The notes beneath the pieces were generated by a model. The model was given only the letters and a program-made list of their open reading frames with translations, made no database searches and was not told the DNA's origin. This document shows positions 8,279 to 16,839 of a stretch of 64,000 bases of DNA, one piece after another. Numbering within the stretch: position 1 is the stretch's first letter; the number at the start of each line of letters is the position of its first letter. The stretch is from Dehalococcoidia bacterium. GTDB lineage: Bacteria; Chloroflexota; Dehalococcoidia; UBA2979. The stretch lies in assembly GCA_009692725.1 (NCBI GenBank), contig SHYP01000004.1, positions 17,027 to 81,026 of the forward strand, given 5' to 3'. The position numbers and the translations under genes were made by a program.

Positions 8279-8611
8279 ATGCAGTTCGGTGGCCACGAGC
8301 CCCCGTGGTCGTGGCGCCGCGCCTCCGTGCAGCTCGCCGCGAACGCCGCCGGCCTCTGGCTCGCCGCCGCCCTCGTCCCCGGCATCGCCATCGACGACTG
8401 GCAGTCGCTCGTCGCCGGGACCGCCATCTTCGCGATCGTCAACACGCTCGTGCGCCCCATCGCCGCCTTCGTCTCATGCTGCCTGATCGCGCTGACGTTC
8501 GGCCTGTTCCTACGGTGTCCGAAACATACGCACGCGCTCCACGTGGAGCGTCTGCGTCGGCGCCCCCGTGGCGCGCGCATCCTAGCGGATCGGCACATGG
8601 CGCAGCGCTAG
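8279..8611 (+). pseudogene. Truncated phage_holin_4_2-like membrane protein
   Basis: The first ~80 residues look like the small four-helix membrane family often named phage holin family (Pfam Phage_holin_4_2). They include a helix LWLAAALVPGIAIDDW and the conserved IFAIVNTLVRPIAAF segment, then LIALTFGLF. After ~8515, where the third and fourth helices should continue, the frame switches to basic, non-membrane sequence (RCPKHTHAL onward). The 3' half therefore seems lost or frameshifted. A 16-bp palindrome lies just beyond this break. Confidence 0.6.
8535..8550. repeat. 16-bp perfect palindrome with CACGTG core
   Basis: CGCTCCACGTGGAGCG reads identically on both strands. It lies downstream of the point where the holin-like frame breaks. 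It could be a hairpin or a protein-binding site; the core resembles, but is not, parS. Confidence 0.5.
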
Positions 8612-8671
8612 GGGCCGCGCGCCGCGCGCGCGGGTAGCGGCAAGGCCGCTGCCGTCGCCTGACGATCGCGA

Positions 8672-9224
8672 TCAGTAGCGTCTCTCTGTGCAGTCGATCG
8701 CCGCGACAAAGCCACCTGGGCAGTACGTGTATCTGTGCGACCCGGTCTGCCCGTTCTTGATGTACATCGCCACGAAGGCGCGGTCGTATAATGCTGCCTC
8801 GGCGGCGGTAGCACGGTCTGCCAGGACGGCATCACGCAACTCAGCGGCGCGGCGATCGTTAAACACCATAACGACCGCGTTGCGATCGCCCCGGTAGTCT
8901 GTGCGCAAGTAATCGCCCACCCACGCCAAGTTTTGATCGGTCGAGACTACGATCGTCGCGCCCCTTCCGCCCGCGGGGATGGACCGCGAGGTCACCACTA
9001 CGTACCGTGGCTGTGGTGTTGACTGGGGCATCGGTGTCTCCGCTACGGCCGTCGCTGCGGCCGTCGCTGCGGCCGTAGCGGAGACACCTGTGCATCAACG
9101 TCGCATGCGCGTCCACTTCACTCCTGTCACCACTGTCTCCGCATGCCACGGCGGCTGACCCGAGCACAGCAATCAGGACGAGCGCCGCCCGGCCGCTTCG
9201 CGTCGGCCAACCCGAGTTCACCAT
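8672..9224 (-). pseudogene. Frameshifted small secreted lipoprotein
   Basis: The N-terminal frame starts at ATG 9224 and encodes a clear lipoprotein signal: charged start, hydrophobic ALVLIAVLGSA and lipobox AVAC followed by GDSGD. About 35 residues later the sense switches frame near 9095-9120. The second frame runs from the stop at 9095-9097 to 8672. It begins with an Ala/Thr-rich linker and continues as a compact domain with VVMVFNDRRAAELRD, AMYIKNGQTGSHRYTYCPGG and a final Cys. The KNGxTGxH pattern recurs in small secreted proteins of unknown function. One base inserted or deleted would rejoin the halves, so this is either a pseudogene or an assembly error. A 19-bp inverted repeat sits in the linker. 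Confidence 0.65.
9033..9088. repeat. 19-bp perfect inverted repeat around GGCCGTCGCTGC-type tandem units
   Basis: GGTGTCTCCGCTACGGCCG (9033-9051) and its exact reverse complement (9070-9088) flank an 18-nt spacer built of a tandem GGCCGTCGCTG unit. In the frame of the second half of the lipoprotein it encodes an Ala/Thr-rich linker. It could form a very stable hairpin. Confidence 0.8.
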
Positions 9225-9229
9225 CCGTC

Positions 9230-9383
9230 TCATGACTCGCATCCAATCCCGTCTCGGTCGCCGTCGAAGCCGTGGGGGTCGGCCCCCACCAAAGAGGCCC
9301 TCGCCGGAGTTATAGCAGGGGTTGTCGGCATCGCTCGCCGACGCCCGGTACAGACCCGAAGCCGCTCGTCACCACGCCACCAT
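9230..9383 (-). pseudogene. Excalibur-domain remnant
   Basis: The end of this stretch encodes GADPHGFDGDRDGIGCES followed by a stop, a clear C-terminal half of an excalibur calcium-binding motif (DxDxDGxxCE). The preceding part of the motif, DADNPCYNSGEGL, is present just upstream but in another frame, so a small indel near 9285 separates the halves. No intact upstream coding region is visible. The stop lies 5 bp before the ATG of the frameshifted lipoprotein, so both may once have formed one operon of secreted proteins. Confidence 0.55.
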
Positions 9384-9509
9384 CGTCTGCCGCGTGCCAG
9401 CGGCCGATCGGCCAACGCCGGAGCGGTCGCACGACGCCGGACGGCCAGTGCGCACACGTGTTCGGATTCGCCCGGTGCGCCACTCCGCGCTCCGCCAGCA
9501 GTCCAGGGC

Positions 9510-9836
9510 CGTCCGGCTGTTGTACGAGCTCAGCGCGAACTTCTGGGGCGTGGGCGCGCTGTTCTTCGGGCTCTGGCTGATCCCCATGGGGCTGGTCACC
9601 GCCACCTCGGGGCGGATGTTGCGGCCACTGGGTTGGACGTTGGTCGTGGGCGGGATCGGCTACATCCTCAGCGCCTTCGTCGACCACGGCTTTAGCGACG
9701 CCCCGAGCTGGCTGGTCGACGGCCTGACCGTACCGGCCACCATCGGCGAGTTCTGGATGATCGGCTCCAGCTGCTCGTGGGCATCCGCGCGACGACTCCC
9801 GAGCATTCGACCCCACGAGCCGCTCTCGCTGCCTAG
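9510..9836 (+). pseudogene. DUF4386 membrane protein fragment
   Basis: From ~9510 the sequence encodes LLYELSANFWGVGALFFG, LWLIPMGL and then TLVVGGIGYILSAFVD and TIGEFWMIG. This is characteristic of the C-terminal half of DUF4386 integral membrane proteins. The N-terminal helices are missing. The frame shifts near 9770: the expected LLVGIRATTPEHSTP ending is present one frame away and stops at 9834-9836. It is a remnant of an otherwise recognisable gene. A 14-bp hairpin lies just downstream at 9854-9893. Confidence 0.7.
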
Positions 9837-9853
9837 ACCCGCTAGATCGCTTG

Positions 9854-9893
9854 AGCAGTCGGCGCGCTCGCCCGTACGTGCGCGCCGACTGCT
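9854..9893. terminator. 14-bp hairpin between DUF4386 remnant and phosphodiesterase gene
   Basis: AGCAGTCGGCGCGC (9854-9867) and GCGCGCCGACTGCT (9880-9893) are perfect reverse complements with a 12-nt loop. It lies between two convergent coding regions and has no U-tract. Confidence 0.6.
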
Positions 9894-9963
9894 GCCCCTA
9901 CGCAGCCGACGACGCCATCGTCGCGTCGATCGTCCCGCTGCTCGACCGTTGACTGGCGCTTCG

Positions 9964-10524
9964 CTAGCTCACAGCTACGCTCGCGAGCTCGACGATGCGG
10001 GCCTGCGGCCCGTCCGACCCGAGCTCGAGCAGCGCCACCGTGCCGAGCTTCATCGTCTGCGCCACCATCGTCGGGCTGCCCGGATTCACGAACAGCACCC
10101 CCTGGTGCGTCTCCACCATCGCCTCGTGCGTGTACCCGAACACCACGATGTCCACCGGCTCGCCGAAGATGTTCCGCAACTCCTCCGGAATCGACTTCCC
10201 CGCGGGGTAGCGATTGAGGTTACCGGGCCACACGTCGTCCGCCAGCGGCTGCATCTCGATCTTGTGCACCATCCCGATCGTGTGCCCGCCCAGCTTCACG
10301 ACCATGGGGATGCTCACCCGCGGCCCCGCCGTCTCCGAGCCCACCAGCCCCCCCGGCACCGCGTGCACCGGCGCGATGCGTTCGAGCCAGTCGACGCACG
10401 ACTGGATGTAGATGTCCCCCGCGTGCAGGATCACATCCACGCCCTCGAACGCCCCGATCACCTGCGCTGGCGGCTCCGGCCCCATCGACGGGATGTGCGT
10501 GTCCGAGATCAGCCCGATGCGCAT
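9964..10524 (-). CDS. YfcE-type metallophosphoesterase
   Basis: A 186-residue calcineurin-like phosphoesterase, the usual size of the YfcE/MJ0936 family. It shows the metal-binding blocks SDTHIP (residues 7-12), HAGDIY, a degenerate GG(L) block where GNxD is usual, GMVHKIE and FGYTHEAM. The ATG at 10524 is preceded by AAAGGTGG with good spacing, so the longer frame upstream is not used. These enzymes hydrolyse phosphodiesters in vitro; the cellular substrate is unknown. The missing GNHD-type motif may alter metal binding. Confidence 0.87.
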   Translation of the reverse strand: MRIGLISDTHIPSMGPEPPAQVIGAFEGVDVILHAGDIYIQSCVDWLERIAPVHAVPGGLVGSETAGPRVSIPMVVKLGGHTIGMVHKIEMQPLADDVWPGNLNRYPAGKSIPEELRNIFGEPVDIVVFGYTHEAMVETHQGVLFVNPGSPTMVAQTMKLGTVALLELGSDGPQARIVELASVAVS

Positions 10525-10739
10525 GCGGCCACCTTTCAACGCGCGCCGCCGTCGACGCAAGTCGCGCGCGCACCCATTCAGCCGGTCGGCTTCGCCCGCT
10601 CGGCGCCTCAGCCTACTGCATCGCGGTGCGCATGGCGGGTGGTACCGCGGCGCGGCGAGTGCCGCGGTGGCGAACGCTATCGTCGCGCCCGCGAGCATCG
10701 CCCCTGCCGAAGCCGGAGCCGCCGGTCACGGCAAGTGAC

Positions 10740-13700
10740 CTAACCCGTCGACAAGCGCACCGTGCTGCCCGCGCCCTCGCGCACCACCTCGAAGCGGTCC
10801 GCCAGCCGCTCCGCGACGAGCGGCACGTGCGAGATCACGCCGATGACGCGCTGCCCGCCCGCGAGCAGCTCCAGCCCCTCCAGCGCCACGTCCAGCGAAT
10901 CCGCGTCGAGCGACCCGAACCCCTCGTCGAGGAACAGCGACTCGAGCGAGACCGCGCCGCCGTGCCCTGCCAGCTCCGGCAGCCGTTCCGCCAGCGCCAG
11001 CGCCAGCGCCAGGCTCGCCAGGAACGTCTCGCCGCCGGACAGCGTCTTCACGGACCGTGCCTCGTCACCGTTCAGCCGGTCCACCACCTGGAACTCGTCG
11101 TCCAGCACGCGCAGCCGGTACCGCCCGCGACTCAGCTGCTCCAGGTGGCCCGCCGCCTCGTTCGCCAGCGCGTGCATCGCCTCGCGCTGCACGAACGCGA
11201 CGAAGCGGTTGCGATGCAGCTCCTGCTCGAGCGCCCCCGCGAGCTCCGCGCCCTGCGCGAACGCCTGCTGCTGCTCCGCGAGCTGCGCCGCCTCCGTGCG
11301 CTCACGCGCCGCCGCCTCCAGCCGCGCCCCCAGCCCGCCGAGCGCGCCCGCCGCGTCCTGCTCCGCGCGATCGAGCCGCGTCGCCGCCGCCCCCAGCGTC
11401 GCCGCGTCCGGCGGCGATTCCAGACGCAGCCGCTCCCGCGCCGCGCCCGCGTACGCGTCGCGCGCCGCACACGCGCGCCGCTCCGCTTCCGCGCACGCCG
11501 CCTGCGCCGTCGCCGCCTGCGCCGCCGCGAGCCCGGCCGCGGCCGCACGCTCATCGCGGCGCGCGCTCGCCGCTGCTTGCGCCTGCGCGCTCTCGTGCAG
11601 CGCCGCGCCCAGCGCCTCAACGTGCGCCGCGAGCGCGAGCGCGGCCGCGAGCGCCGCCCGCAGCGCCGCCACGCCGCCCGGCGCCGCGTCGGGGTGCGCG
11701 GCCGCCAGCTGCTGCGCGTGCGCCGCCGCCTCCCGCTCCGTCCCCGCCGCCTGCTCCACCAGCGCCGCCGCCGAGCGCGCGCGATGCTCCGCCTCCAGCT
11801 CGGCGCGTTCCGCCGCGCTCACCGCCGCCGTCGCGGCTGCGGCCGCTGCTACCGCGCGCTCGAGCGCCTCCCGCGCCACGCTGAGACTCGCTACCGTGAC
11901 CGTCGCACGCGCACGTCCGTCCGCGCGGCCCCACGTGCGCACCGCGAGCGCAGACTCCGCCATTTCGTCTCCCCCTCGCCCCGCAGGGGAGAGGGGGCCG
12001 GGGGGTGAGGGTTCAGGCTCCGGCAGCCCCTCGGGGAGCGCGGCAAGCGCGAAGCTCAGCTCCCGTTCCGCGAGCGCCGCCGCGCGCTCGGCCGCCACCG
12101 CCGCTGTCGCGCGCCCGCGCTCCGCCGCCGCGGCCACCACCGCTTCGCGTGCCGCACCCTCGACGTCTACGCGCGCCACGTCCGCCGCCGCGCACGCCCC
12201 CACCAGCGTCGCCTCCGCGTCGGCGAGCGATGCCGCCGCGCTGCGCGCACCCTCGACGCGCGCGTGGGCCGCTGCCGCCTCGTTGCCCGCCCGCTCGAGC
12301 GTGGCGCGCGCAGCGTCCAGCGCCGCCGCCGCTTCCACGCACGTCGCCTCCGCGGCATCGAGGTCGGGCGCCGCGCACGCCGCCACGCGCTCGATCGGCG
12401 CGCCGCACACAGGACACGGGTCGCCCGGACGCAGCTCGCGTTGCAGCTGCGCGGCCGCGTTCACGCGGCGCGCGACCGCGAGCGCCGCCTGCGCGCGCTC
12501 CGCGTCCGCAGCCGCCGCCGCCGTGCAGCCAAGCGCCTCCCGGCGCGCCGCCTCACACTGCGCCGCCGCTACGACCGCGCGCTGCAACGCCGCGTCGGCC
12601 TGCTGCTGCTGCACCAGCAGCGCCGCGCCGCGCGCAGCAAGCTCCGCGAACACGTGCCCGCGCTGCTCCTCGCCGCTCGCCGCGGCCTCCGCGCGCGAGC
12701 GTTCGACTTGTGCGCTCGCCACCGTCGTCGCGAGCTCGTCGCGCGCGACACGCGCCCCGGTCGCGAGCGGCGCGAGCGCCGCCGCCGCGCGCCGCTGCGC
12801 TGCGCCCGCCGCCTCGAGGTCCCGCCGCGCGCCGTCCGCGGCCGCACGCGCCGCGTCGCGCGCCGCGCACGCGACACGCGCCGCCTCCGCATGAGCCGCC
12901 GCCTGCGCCACCGCGCGCGCGTGCGCGGCCTCCGCCTGCTCGCGCTGCGCCGCCATCGCCAGCGCGCGCTCCAGCTCGCGCTGCGCCGCCTCGTCGTACG
13001 CGACCGACGCGCGCTCCGTCGCCAGCGCCCGCGCACGCAGCTCGGCGTCCGCGAGCGCCGTCGCTGCACCGGCCGCCGCGCGCTCCGCGCCGAGGCACGC
13101 CTCCGCCGCCAGCCGCGCTGCCGCAGCCGCCGCGGTCGCCTCACGCGCCCGCTCCGCCGCCTCGCGTTCGAGCGTGACGAGCGCCGCCACCGCCTCGCGC
13201 TGCGCGACGATCGCCTCGCGCCGCCGCAGCAGCTCCGCGCGCTCACGCTCGAGCTCCGCCTGCGCCTCGGGCGTCGCTAGCGTCAGCCGCGCGCGCTGCT
13301 GCTCGAGCGCCGTCGCCGCCAGCCGCGCGCCGCTCGCGCGCGCCCGCCCCGCCCGCCCCATCGCCTCGTACACGCCCAGCCCGAGCAAGTTCGCGAGGAT
13401 GTCGCGCCGCTCGCCCGGATCGCCGCGCAGGAACGCGTCGAACGCGCCCTGCGGCAGCAACATCGTCTTCGTGAACGTCGCGTAGTCGAGCCCGAGCAGC
13501 GCGCGCACGCGCGCCGTCACGTCCTTCGCGCGGTCCGCCAGCGCCTCCCACGACCCATCCCCGAGCAACCGCTCGAGCCGGTACGCGCTCGCGCGCCCGA
13601 TCTGCCGGCTCACGCGATACGTCTCGCTGCCCACCGTGAAGTCGAGCCGCGCCGCCATCACCGTCGCGCCGTGCGACAGCAGTTGCCGCGTCTCCTTGCC

Positions 13701-13868
13701 GACGCGCGGCACCTCGCCGTATAAGGCCCACGTCATCGCGTCGAGCAGCGACGACTTGCCCGCGCCCGTCGGCCCCGTGATCGCGAACAGCCGCCGCCCG
13801 CGGAAGTCCACGACAGTGCGCTCGCGGAACGCCGTGAAGCCGCGCAGCTCCAGCTCCAGCGGCTTCAC
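10740..13868 (-). CDS. sbcC: SbcC (Rad50-like) ATPase subunit
   Basis: Large SMC-like subunit of the SbcCD nuclease, 1042 residues. It has Walker A GPTGAGKSS (32-40), two long Ala/Arg/Glu-rich coiled coils, the zinc-hook CPVC at ~485-488, the signature LSGGETF near ~940 and Walker B SLFLDEGFGSLD. With SbcD it processes DNA ends and hairpins. The GTG start overlaps the sbcD stop by 4 bp (GTGA at 13868-13865). Within the second coiled coil (~619-634) a Pro/Gly-rich EPEPSPPGPLSPAGRGG stretch breaks the Ala-rich pattern. It is encoded by a GC-rich palindromic repeat (11968-12014) also found in nurA, so it looks like an in-frame insertion. Confidence 0.95.
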   Translation of the reverse strand: MKPLELELRGFTAFRERTVVDFRGRRLFAITGPTGAGKSSLLDAMTWALYGEVPRVGKETRQLLSHGATVMAARLDFTVGSETYRVSRQIGRASAYRLERLLGDGSWEALADRAKDVTARVRALLGLDYATFTKTMLLPQGAFDAFLRGDPGERRDILANLLGLGVYEAMGRAGRARASGARLAATALEQQRARLTLATPEAQAELERERAELLRRREAIVAQREAVAALVTLEREAAERAREATAAAAAARLAAEACLGAERAAAGAATALADAELRARALATERASVAYDEAAQRELERALAMAAQREQAEAAHARAVAQAAAHAEAARVACAARDAARAAADGARRDLEAAGAAQRRAAAALAPLATGARVARDELATTVASAQVERSRAEAAASGEEQRGHVFAELAARGAALLVQQQQADAALQRAVVAAAQCEAARREALGCTAAAAADAERAQAALAVARRVNAAAQLQRELRPGDPCPVCGAPIERVAACAAPDLDAAEATCVEAAAALDAARATLERAGNEAAAAHARVEGARSAAASLADAEATLVGACAAADVARVDVEGAAREAVVAAAAERGRATAAVAAERAAALAERELSFALAALPEGLPEPEPSPPGPLSPAGRGGDEMAESALAVRTWGRADGRARATVTVASLSVAREALERAVAAAAAATAAVSAAERAELEAEHRARSAAALVEQAAGTEREAAAHAQQLAAAHPDAAPGGVAALRAALAAALALAAHVEALGAALHESAQAQAAASARRDERAAAAGLAAAQAATAQAACAEAERRACAARDAYAGAARERLRLESPPDAATLGAAATRLDRAEQDAAGALGGLGARLEAAARERTEAAQLAEQQQAFAQGAELAGALEQELHRNRFVAFVQREAMHALANEAAGHLEQLSRGRYRLRVLDDEFQVVDRLNGDEARSVKTLSGGETFLASLALALALAERLPELAGHGGAVSLESLFLDEGFGSLDADSLDVALEGLELLAGGQRVIGVISHVPLVAERLADRFEVVREGAGSTVRLSTG
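11968..12014. repeat. GC-rich palindromic repeat, copy A (inside sbcC)
   Basis: CCCCCTCGCCCC and GGGGAGAGGGGG form an imperfect stem around a short variable loop, followed by a conserved CCGGGGGGTGAGGGTT tail. It is translated in frame on the minus strand as EPSPPGPLSP plus flanking residues. The same element occurs at 16916-16964 and 18138-18190. Confidence 0.88.
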
Positions 13869-15055
13869 GCCACCGGCTCCGCCATCAGCGCGGCCTCTTC
13901 CGCCAGCACCTGCTCGTGCAGCTCCCGGAACAGCGCGAGCAGCTCGACGGCCGGCGCCGCGCCGTGCTGCTGCACGTAGTAGCGCGCGAACAGCTCCTCC
14001 GGCTGCAAATGCGCGATGCCGATCGGCTCCGCCTCCTCCACCGATGGATAGTCGAGCCGCACGTCCACCGCGCCCGGCAACTGCTCCCGCACGCGCTGCG
14101 CGAGCCCCGGCTCCGGTCGCTCGACGTCGAGCACGACGCGCAGGTGTGCATCCCCCGCGCGCTCCGCCTCCACCAGCACGCGGTCCAGCGTTCCGCGCAG
14201 CTCCAGCAGCGCACGCCCGCTGCGCAGCAGGATCGCGCGCTGCGTCGCCGGCCGCCCCGCCGACGCCTCCACCAGCCGCACGACCTTCTGCTGCCCGCGC
14301 TCGCCGAAGTCGAGCTGCAGCAACGAGCCCGCGTACGCCGCCGGCACCGGCGCGCCCTGCAGCTCCTGCGGCTCGTGCACGTGCCCCAGCGCGACGTACT
14401 GCGCGGACGCCGGCAGCCGCTGCGCGGGCAGCGCGTACGTCTGCCCGATGTGCACCAACCGCTCCGAGCCGTCCACCGTCGCCACGCGCGCGCCGTCGAT
14501 GAACACGTGGCCGAGCAGCAGGTTCACCGCGCCCGCGTCGAAGCCCGCGCACATCGCGGCGTAGATGCGCGCGACGCCGTCCGCGTAGCTCGCGAACCAC
14601 TGTTCCTGCAGCTCCATCACCTGCGCCGCGTCCACCACGCGCCCCTCCGCGACGAACGGCACCGCCGCGATGCGCGCCGTCTCCCCCGCGCGCCCCTCGA
14701 TGGTGAGCACGCCGCCGCCGTCCGGCCGCAGCAGCTTCGACTGCGTCTGCACGCCGAGCAGCTCCGACAGCAGCCCCAGCCCCTCGAGCTTGCGCGCCGA
14801 GTCGTGGTTGCCCGCGAGCAGCACTACCTGGATGCCGCTGTCGATGCACTGGCGCAGCGCGTCGTACACCAGCCGATCCGCCTCCGGCGGCGGCGTCTGC
14901 GAATCCCACACGTCCCCCGCCACGAGCAGCGCGTCGACGTGCTCCGCGCGTGCGATCCCCACCACCTCCGCCAGCACCTGCTCGAACTCCGCCACGCGGC
15001 TACGCCCGCGCATCGTGCGGCCGACGTGCCAGTCCGCGCTGTGCAGGAAACGCAT
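13865..15055 (-). CDS. sbcD: SbcD (Mre11-like) nuclease subunit
   Basis: Mn-dependent exonuclease/endonuclease subunit, 396 residues. Phosphoesterase motifs are complete: SADWHVG (D8, H10), LVAGDVWD, LLAGNHDS, LLGHVF and ALGHVHEP. The ATG at 15055 is preceded by GAGGAGGG-type sequence and fits the family N-terminus MRFLHSADWH. It sits between herA and sbcC and overlaps sbcC by 4 bp, so the two subunits are made together. Together with the upstream genes it forms an archaeal-type Mre11-Rad50-HerA-NurA cluster. Confidence 0.95.
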   Translation of the reverse strand: MRFLHSADWHVGRTMRGRSRVAEFEQVLAEVVGIARAEHVDALLVAGDVWDSQTPPPEADRLVYDALRQCIDSGIQVVLLAGNHDSARKLEGLGLLSELLGVQTQSKLLRPDGGGVLTIEGRAGETARIAAVPFVAEGRVVDAAQVMELQEQWFASYADGVARIYAAMCAGFDAGAVNLLLGHVFIDGARVATVDGSERLVHIGQTYALPAQRLPASAQYVALGHVHEPQELQGAPVPAAYAGSLLQLDFGERGQQKVVRLVEASAGRPATQRAILLRSGRALLELRGTLDRVLVEAERAGDAHLRVVLDVERPEPGLAQRVREQLPGAVDVRLDYPSVEEAEPIGIAHLQPEELFARYYVQQHGAAPAVELLALFRELHEQVLAEEAALMAEPVA

Positions 15056-15072
15056 CGGCCCCTCCTCGCTCG

Positions 15073-16839
15073 CTACGAGTCCCAGCGGATCGCGCCCACC
15101 GCGGGCGCGACCTCCGAGGCGCGCGTCGCCCACGCCGGGAACGGGAACTGCAGCAGTAGCGGCACCGGGATCTCCGGCTGGTGCACGATCATCGAGCCCG
15201 GCTTCAGCAGGCTCGCGCGCGCCCGCGCCGCCGGCGTGAGAAACCCGTACTCGTTGCGGTGCGCCTCCGCCGCGTCGAGCCGGCCAACGACGCGATACGC
15301 GCAGTTTGCGACCACGCGCGGCTCCACCTCGCTCGCCGTCTGCTGCGCGCCGATCAGCACCACGCCCATCGAGCGCCCGCGCTCCGCGATGTCCAGCAGC
15401 ACGTCCTTGATCGGGCTGTGCCCCTCGCGCGGCGCGTACTTGTTCAGCTCGTCGAGCACCACGAACACCAGCGGCCGCGCCGCCCCGCGCTCCTCCTTCT
15501 GCTCGAACATGCGCTTCAGCACCACGCCGACCACGAACCGCTTCGCGCGATCGTGCAGCCGGTGGATGTCCACCACCGTCACCTGCGCACGATTCCAGTC
15601 GATGCGGTGCGACGCGACGTCCTCCGATGCCTCTCCGCGCACGAGGTGCCCGACGTGCGGCGCCGCCGCTTCGAGCCGCCGCAGGAACGCGTGCACGGTG
15701 CCTGCCGCCGCGCGCCCGCCCCAGCCGCCGCCCTGCTCCGGGTCCGTCTGCTCCGCGATCGCCTCCACCAGCTCGTCGAAGTCCGTGACCAGGCGCCCGC
15801 CGATCTCCACGCTCGCCGCGTCCACCGGCCGCGACAGCCGCGCCGCCAGCGCCAGCTGCGTCTCCACCGCCTGCGCCACGTACCCCACCTGCGAGCGCTC
15901 GTCGTCCGCCTCCGCGAACAGGAAGCGCAGGTAGCGGTTCGCGCAGAACTCGCGCAGCGTCCAGAAGTAGCCCGTCACGCCCTCCAGCCGCGCGCCCGTG
16001 TCCGGGATCGGCTGCGCCCCGCGCCGCACCGGCGCGTAGCACGCCACCGACGCGAACGGCTCCGCCGGCAGCCCGAGCGCCGCGTAGCGCTCGCGATCGA
16101 CGTCGCGCAGCTCGCGGTTCGGCTGGTCCAGGAACAGCAGGTCCTCGCCCTTGACGTTAAACACGATCGATCGCGTGTTCGCCGCCTCGAGGCCGAGCGC
16201 GCCCGACCCGAACAGCGCGTGCAGCAGGAACACCGCGTACGAGGTTTTCGTCGCCACGCCCGAAATGCCCGAGATGTTCACGTGCGCGCCGCGCGTGCCG
16301 TCCAGGAACTCGAGGTTCGCGTACACTGGCTCCCCGCTGCGCGACAAGCCCACCGGCACGCGCGTGCGCATGCCGTCGAAGCACAACGCGGCCTCACGCG
16401 CCGCCCCGTGCGCGCGGAACACCGCGCCACCGGGCAGCGGCGGCACGAAGATCTCCGGCTCCAGCCGGGTCACCGCCACGTGCGCCGCCACCGCGATCTC
16501 CGCCGGCAGCAGCCCGTCGCGCACCAACTGCACGTCGGACTCGAACGTCACGCCCTCGTGCACTGCGCGTACCTCGTCGACGACCCCATACACGTCCACG
16601 GCGCGCCCGGCACTCCCCGGCAGCCCCCCTGGGGGCCCCCCCGGCAGCATCGTGCGCACCTGCACCACGTCGTCGAGCTGTAGGTAGCGCTCCGCCGCGA
16701 CGTGCACCCAGAACCCCAGCGGCGTCGCCGCCTCCCGCGGCGTCCCCAGCACCAGCCCCACCGGCGCCGCGTCGAGCGCCTCGAACTCCGCCACCGTGTC
16801 GCCGCTGCGCGCCTCGGCCCCCGCCGCGTACCCGTTCAA
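15073..16839 (-). CDS. herA: HerA-like DNA translocase ATPase
   Basis: A 588-residue HerA/FtsK-superfamily ATPase (DUF87). The N-terminal HAS-barrel region begins TVAEFEALDAAPVGLVLGT. The P-loop GISGVATKTS is near 190-198, Walker B FVVLDELNKYA near ~460, and downstream conserved RGRSMGVVLIGAQQT and RVVGRLD contain sensor and arginine-finger-like residues. HerA forms hexamers that drive NurA nuclease for DNA-end resection. The best start is TTG at 16839, giving a 4-bp TTGA overlap with the nurA stop; a GTG just before AEFEAL is an alternative. The sbcD ATG follows 17 bp after the stop. Confidence 0.9.
   Translation of the reverse strand: MNGYAAGAEARSGDTVAEFEALDAAPVGLVLGTPREAATPLGFWVHVAAERYLQLDDVVQVRTMLPGGPPGGLPGSAGRAVDVYGVVDEVRAVHEGVTFESDVQLVRDGLLPAEIAVAAHVAVTRLEPEIFVPPLPGGAVFRAHGAAREAALCFDGMRTRVPVGLSRSGEPVYANLEFLDGTRGAHVNISGISGVATKTSYAVFLLHALFGSGALGLEAANTRSIVFNVKGEDLLFLDQPNRELRDVDRERYAALGLPAEPFASVACYAPVRRGAQPIPDTGARLEGVTGYFWTLREFCANRYLRFLFAEADDERSQVGYVAQAVETQLALAARLSRPVDAASVEIGGRLVTDFDELVEAIAEQTDPEQGGGWGGRAAAGTVHAFLRRLEAAAPHVGHLVRGEASEDVASHRIDWNRAQVTVVDIHRLHDRAKRFVVGVVLKRMFEQKEERGAARPLVFVVLDELNKYAPREGHSPIKDVLLDIAERGRSMGVVLIGAQQTASEVEPRVVANCAYRVVGRLDAAEAHRNEYGFLTPAARARASLLKPGSMIVHQPEIPVPLLLQFPFPAWATRASEVAPAVGAIRWDS

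Noticed and set aside
8279..8611. Phage holin indicating a prophage
   Set aside because: The family is mostly a housekeeping membrane family despite its name, and no other phage gene is nearby.
9310..9816. Minus-strand ORF opposite the DUF4386 fragment
   Set aside because: Its composition is that of an antisense frame and the plus strand carries recognisable DUF4386 sequence.
12005..13177. Long plus-strand open frames opposite sbcC
   Set aside because: They encode Arg/Pro/Ala low-complexity sequence and mirror the GC-rich third codon positions of sbcC.
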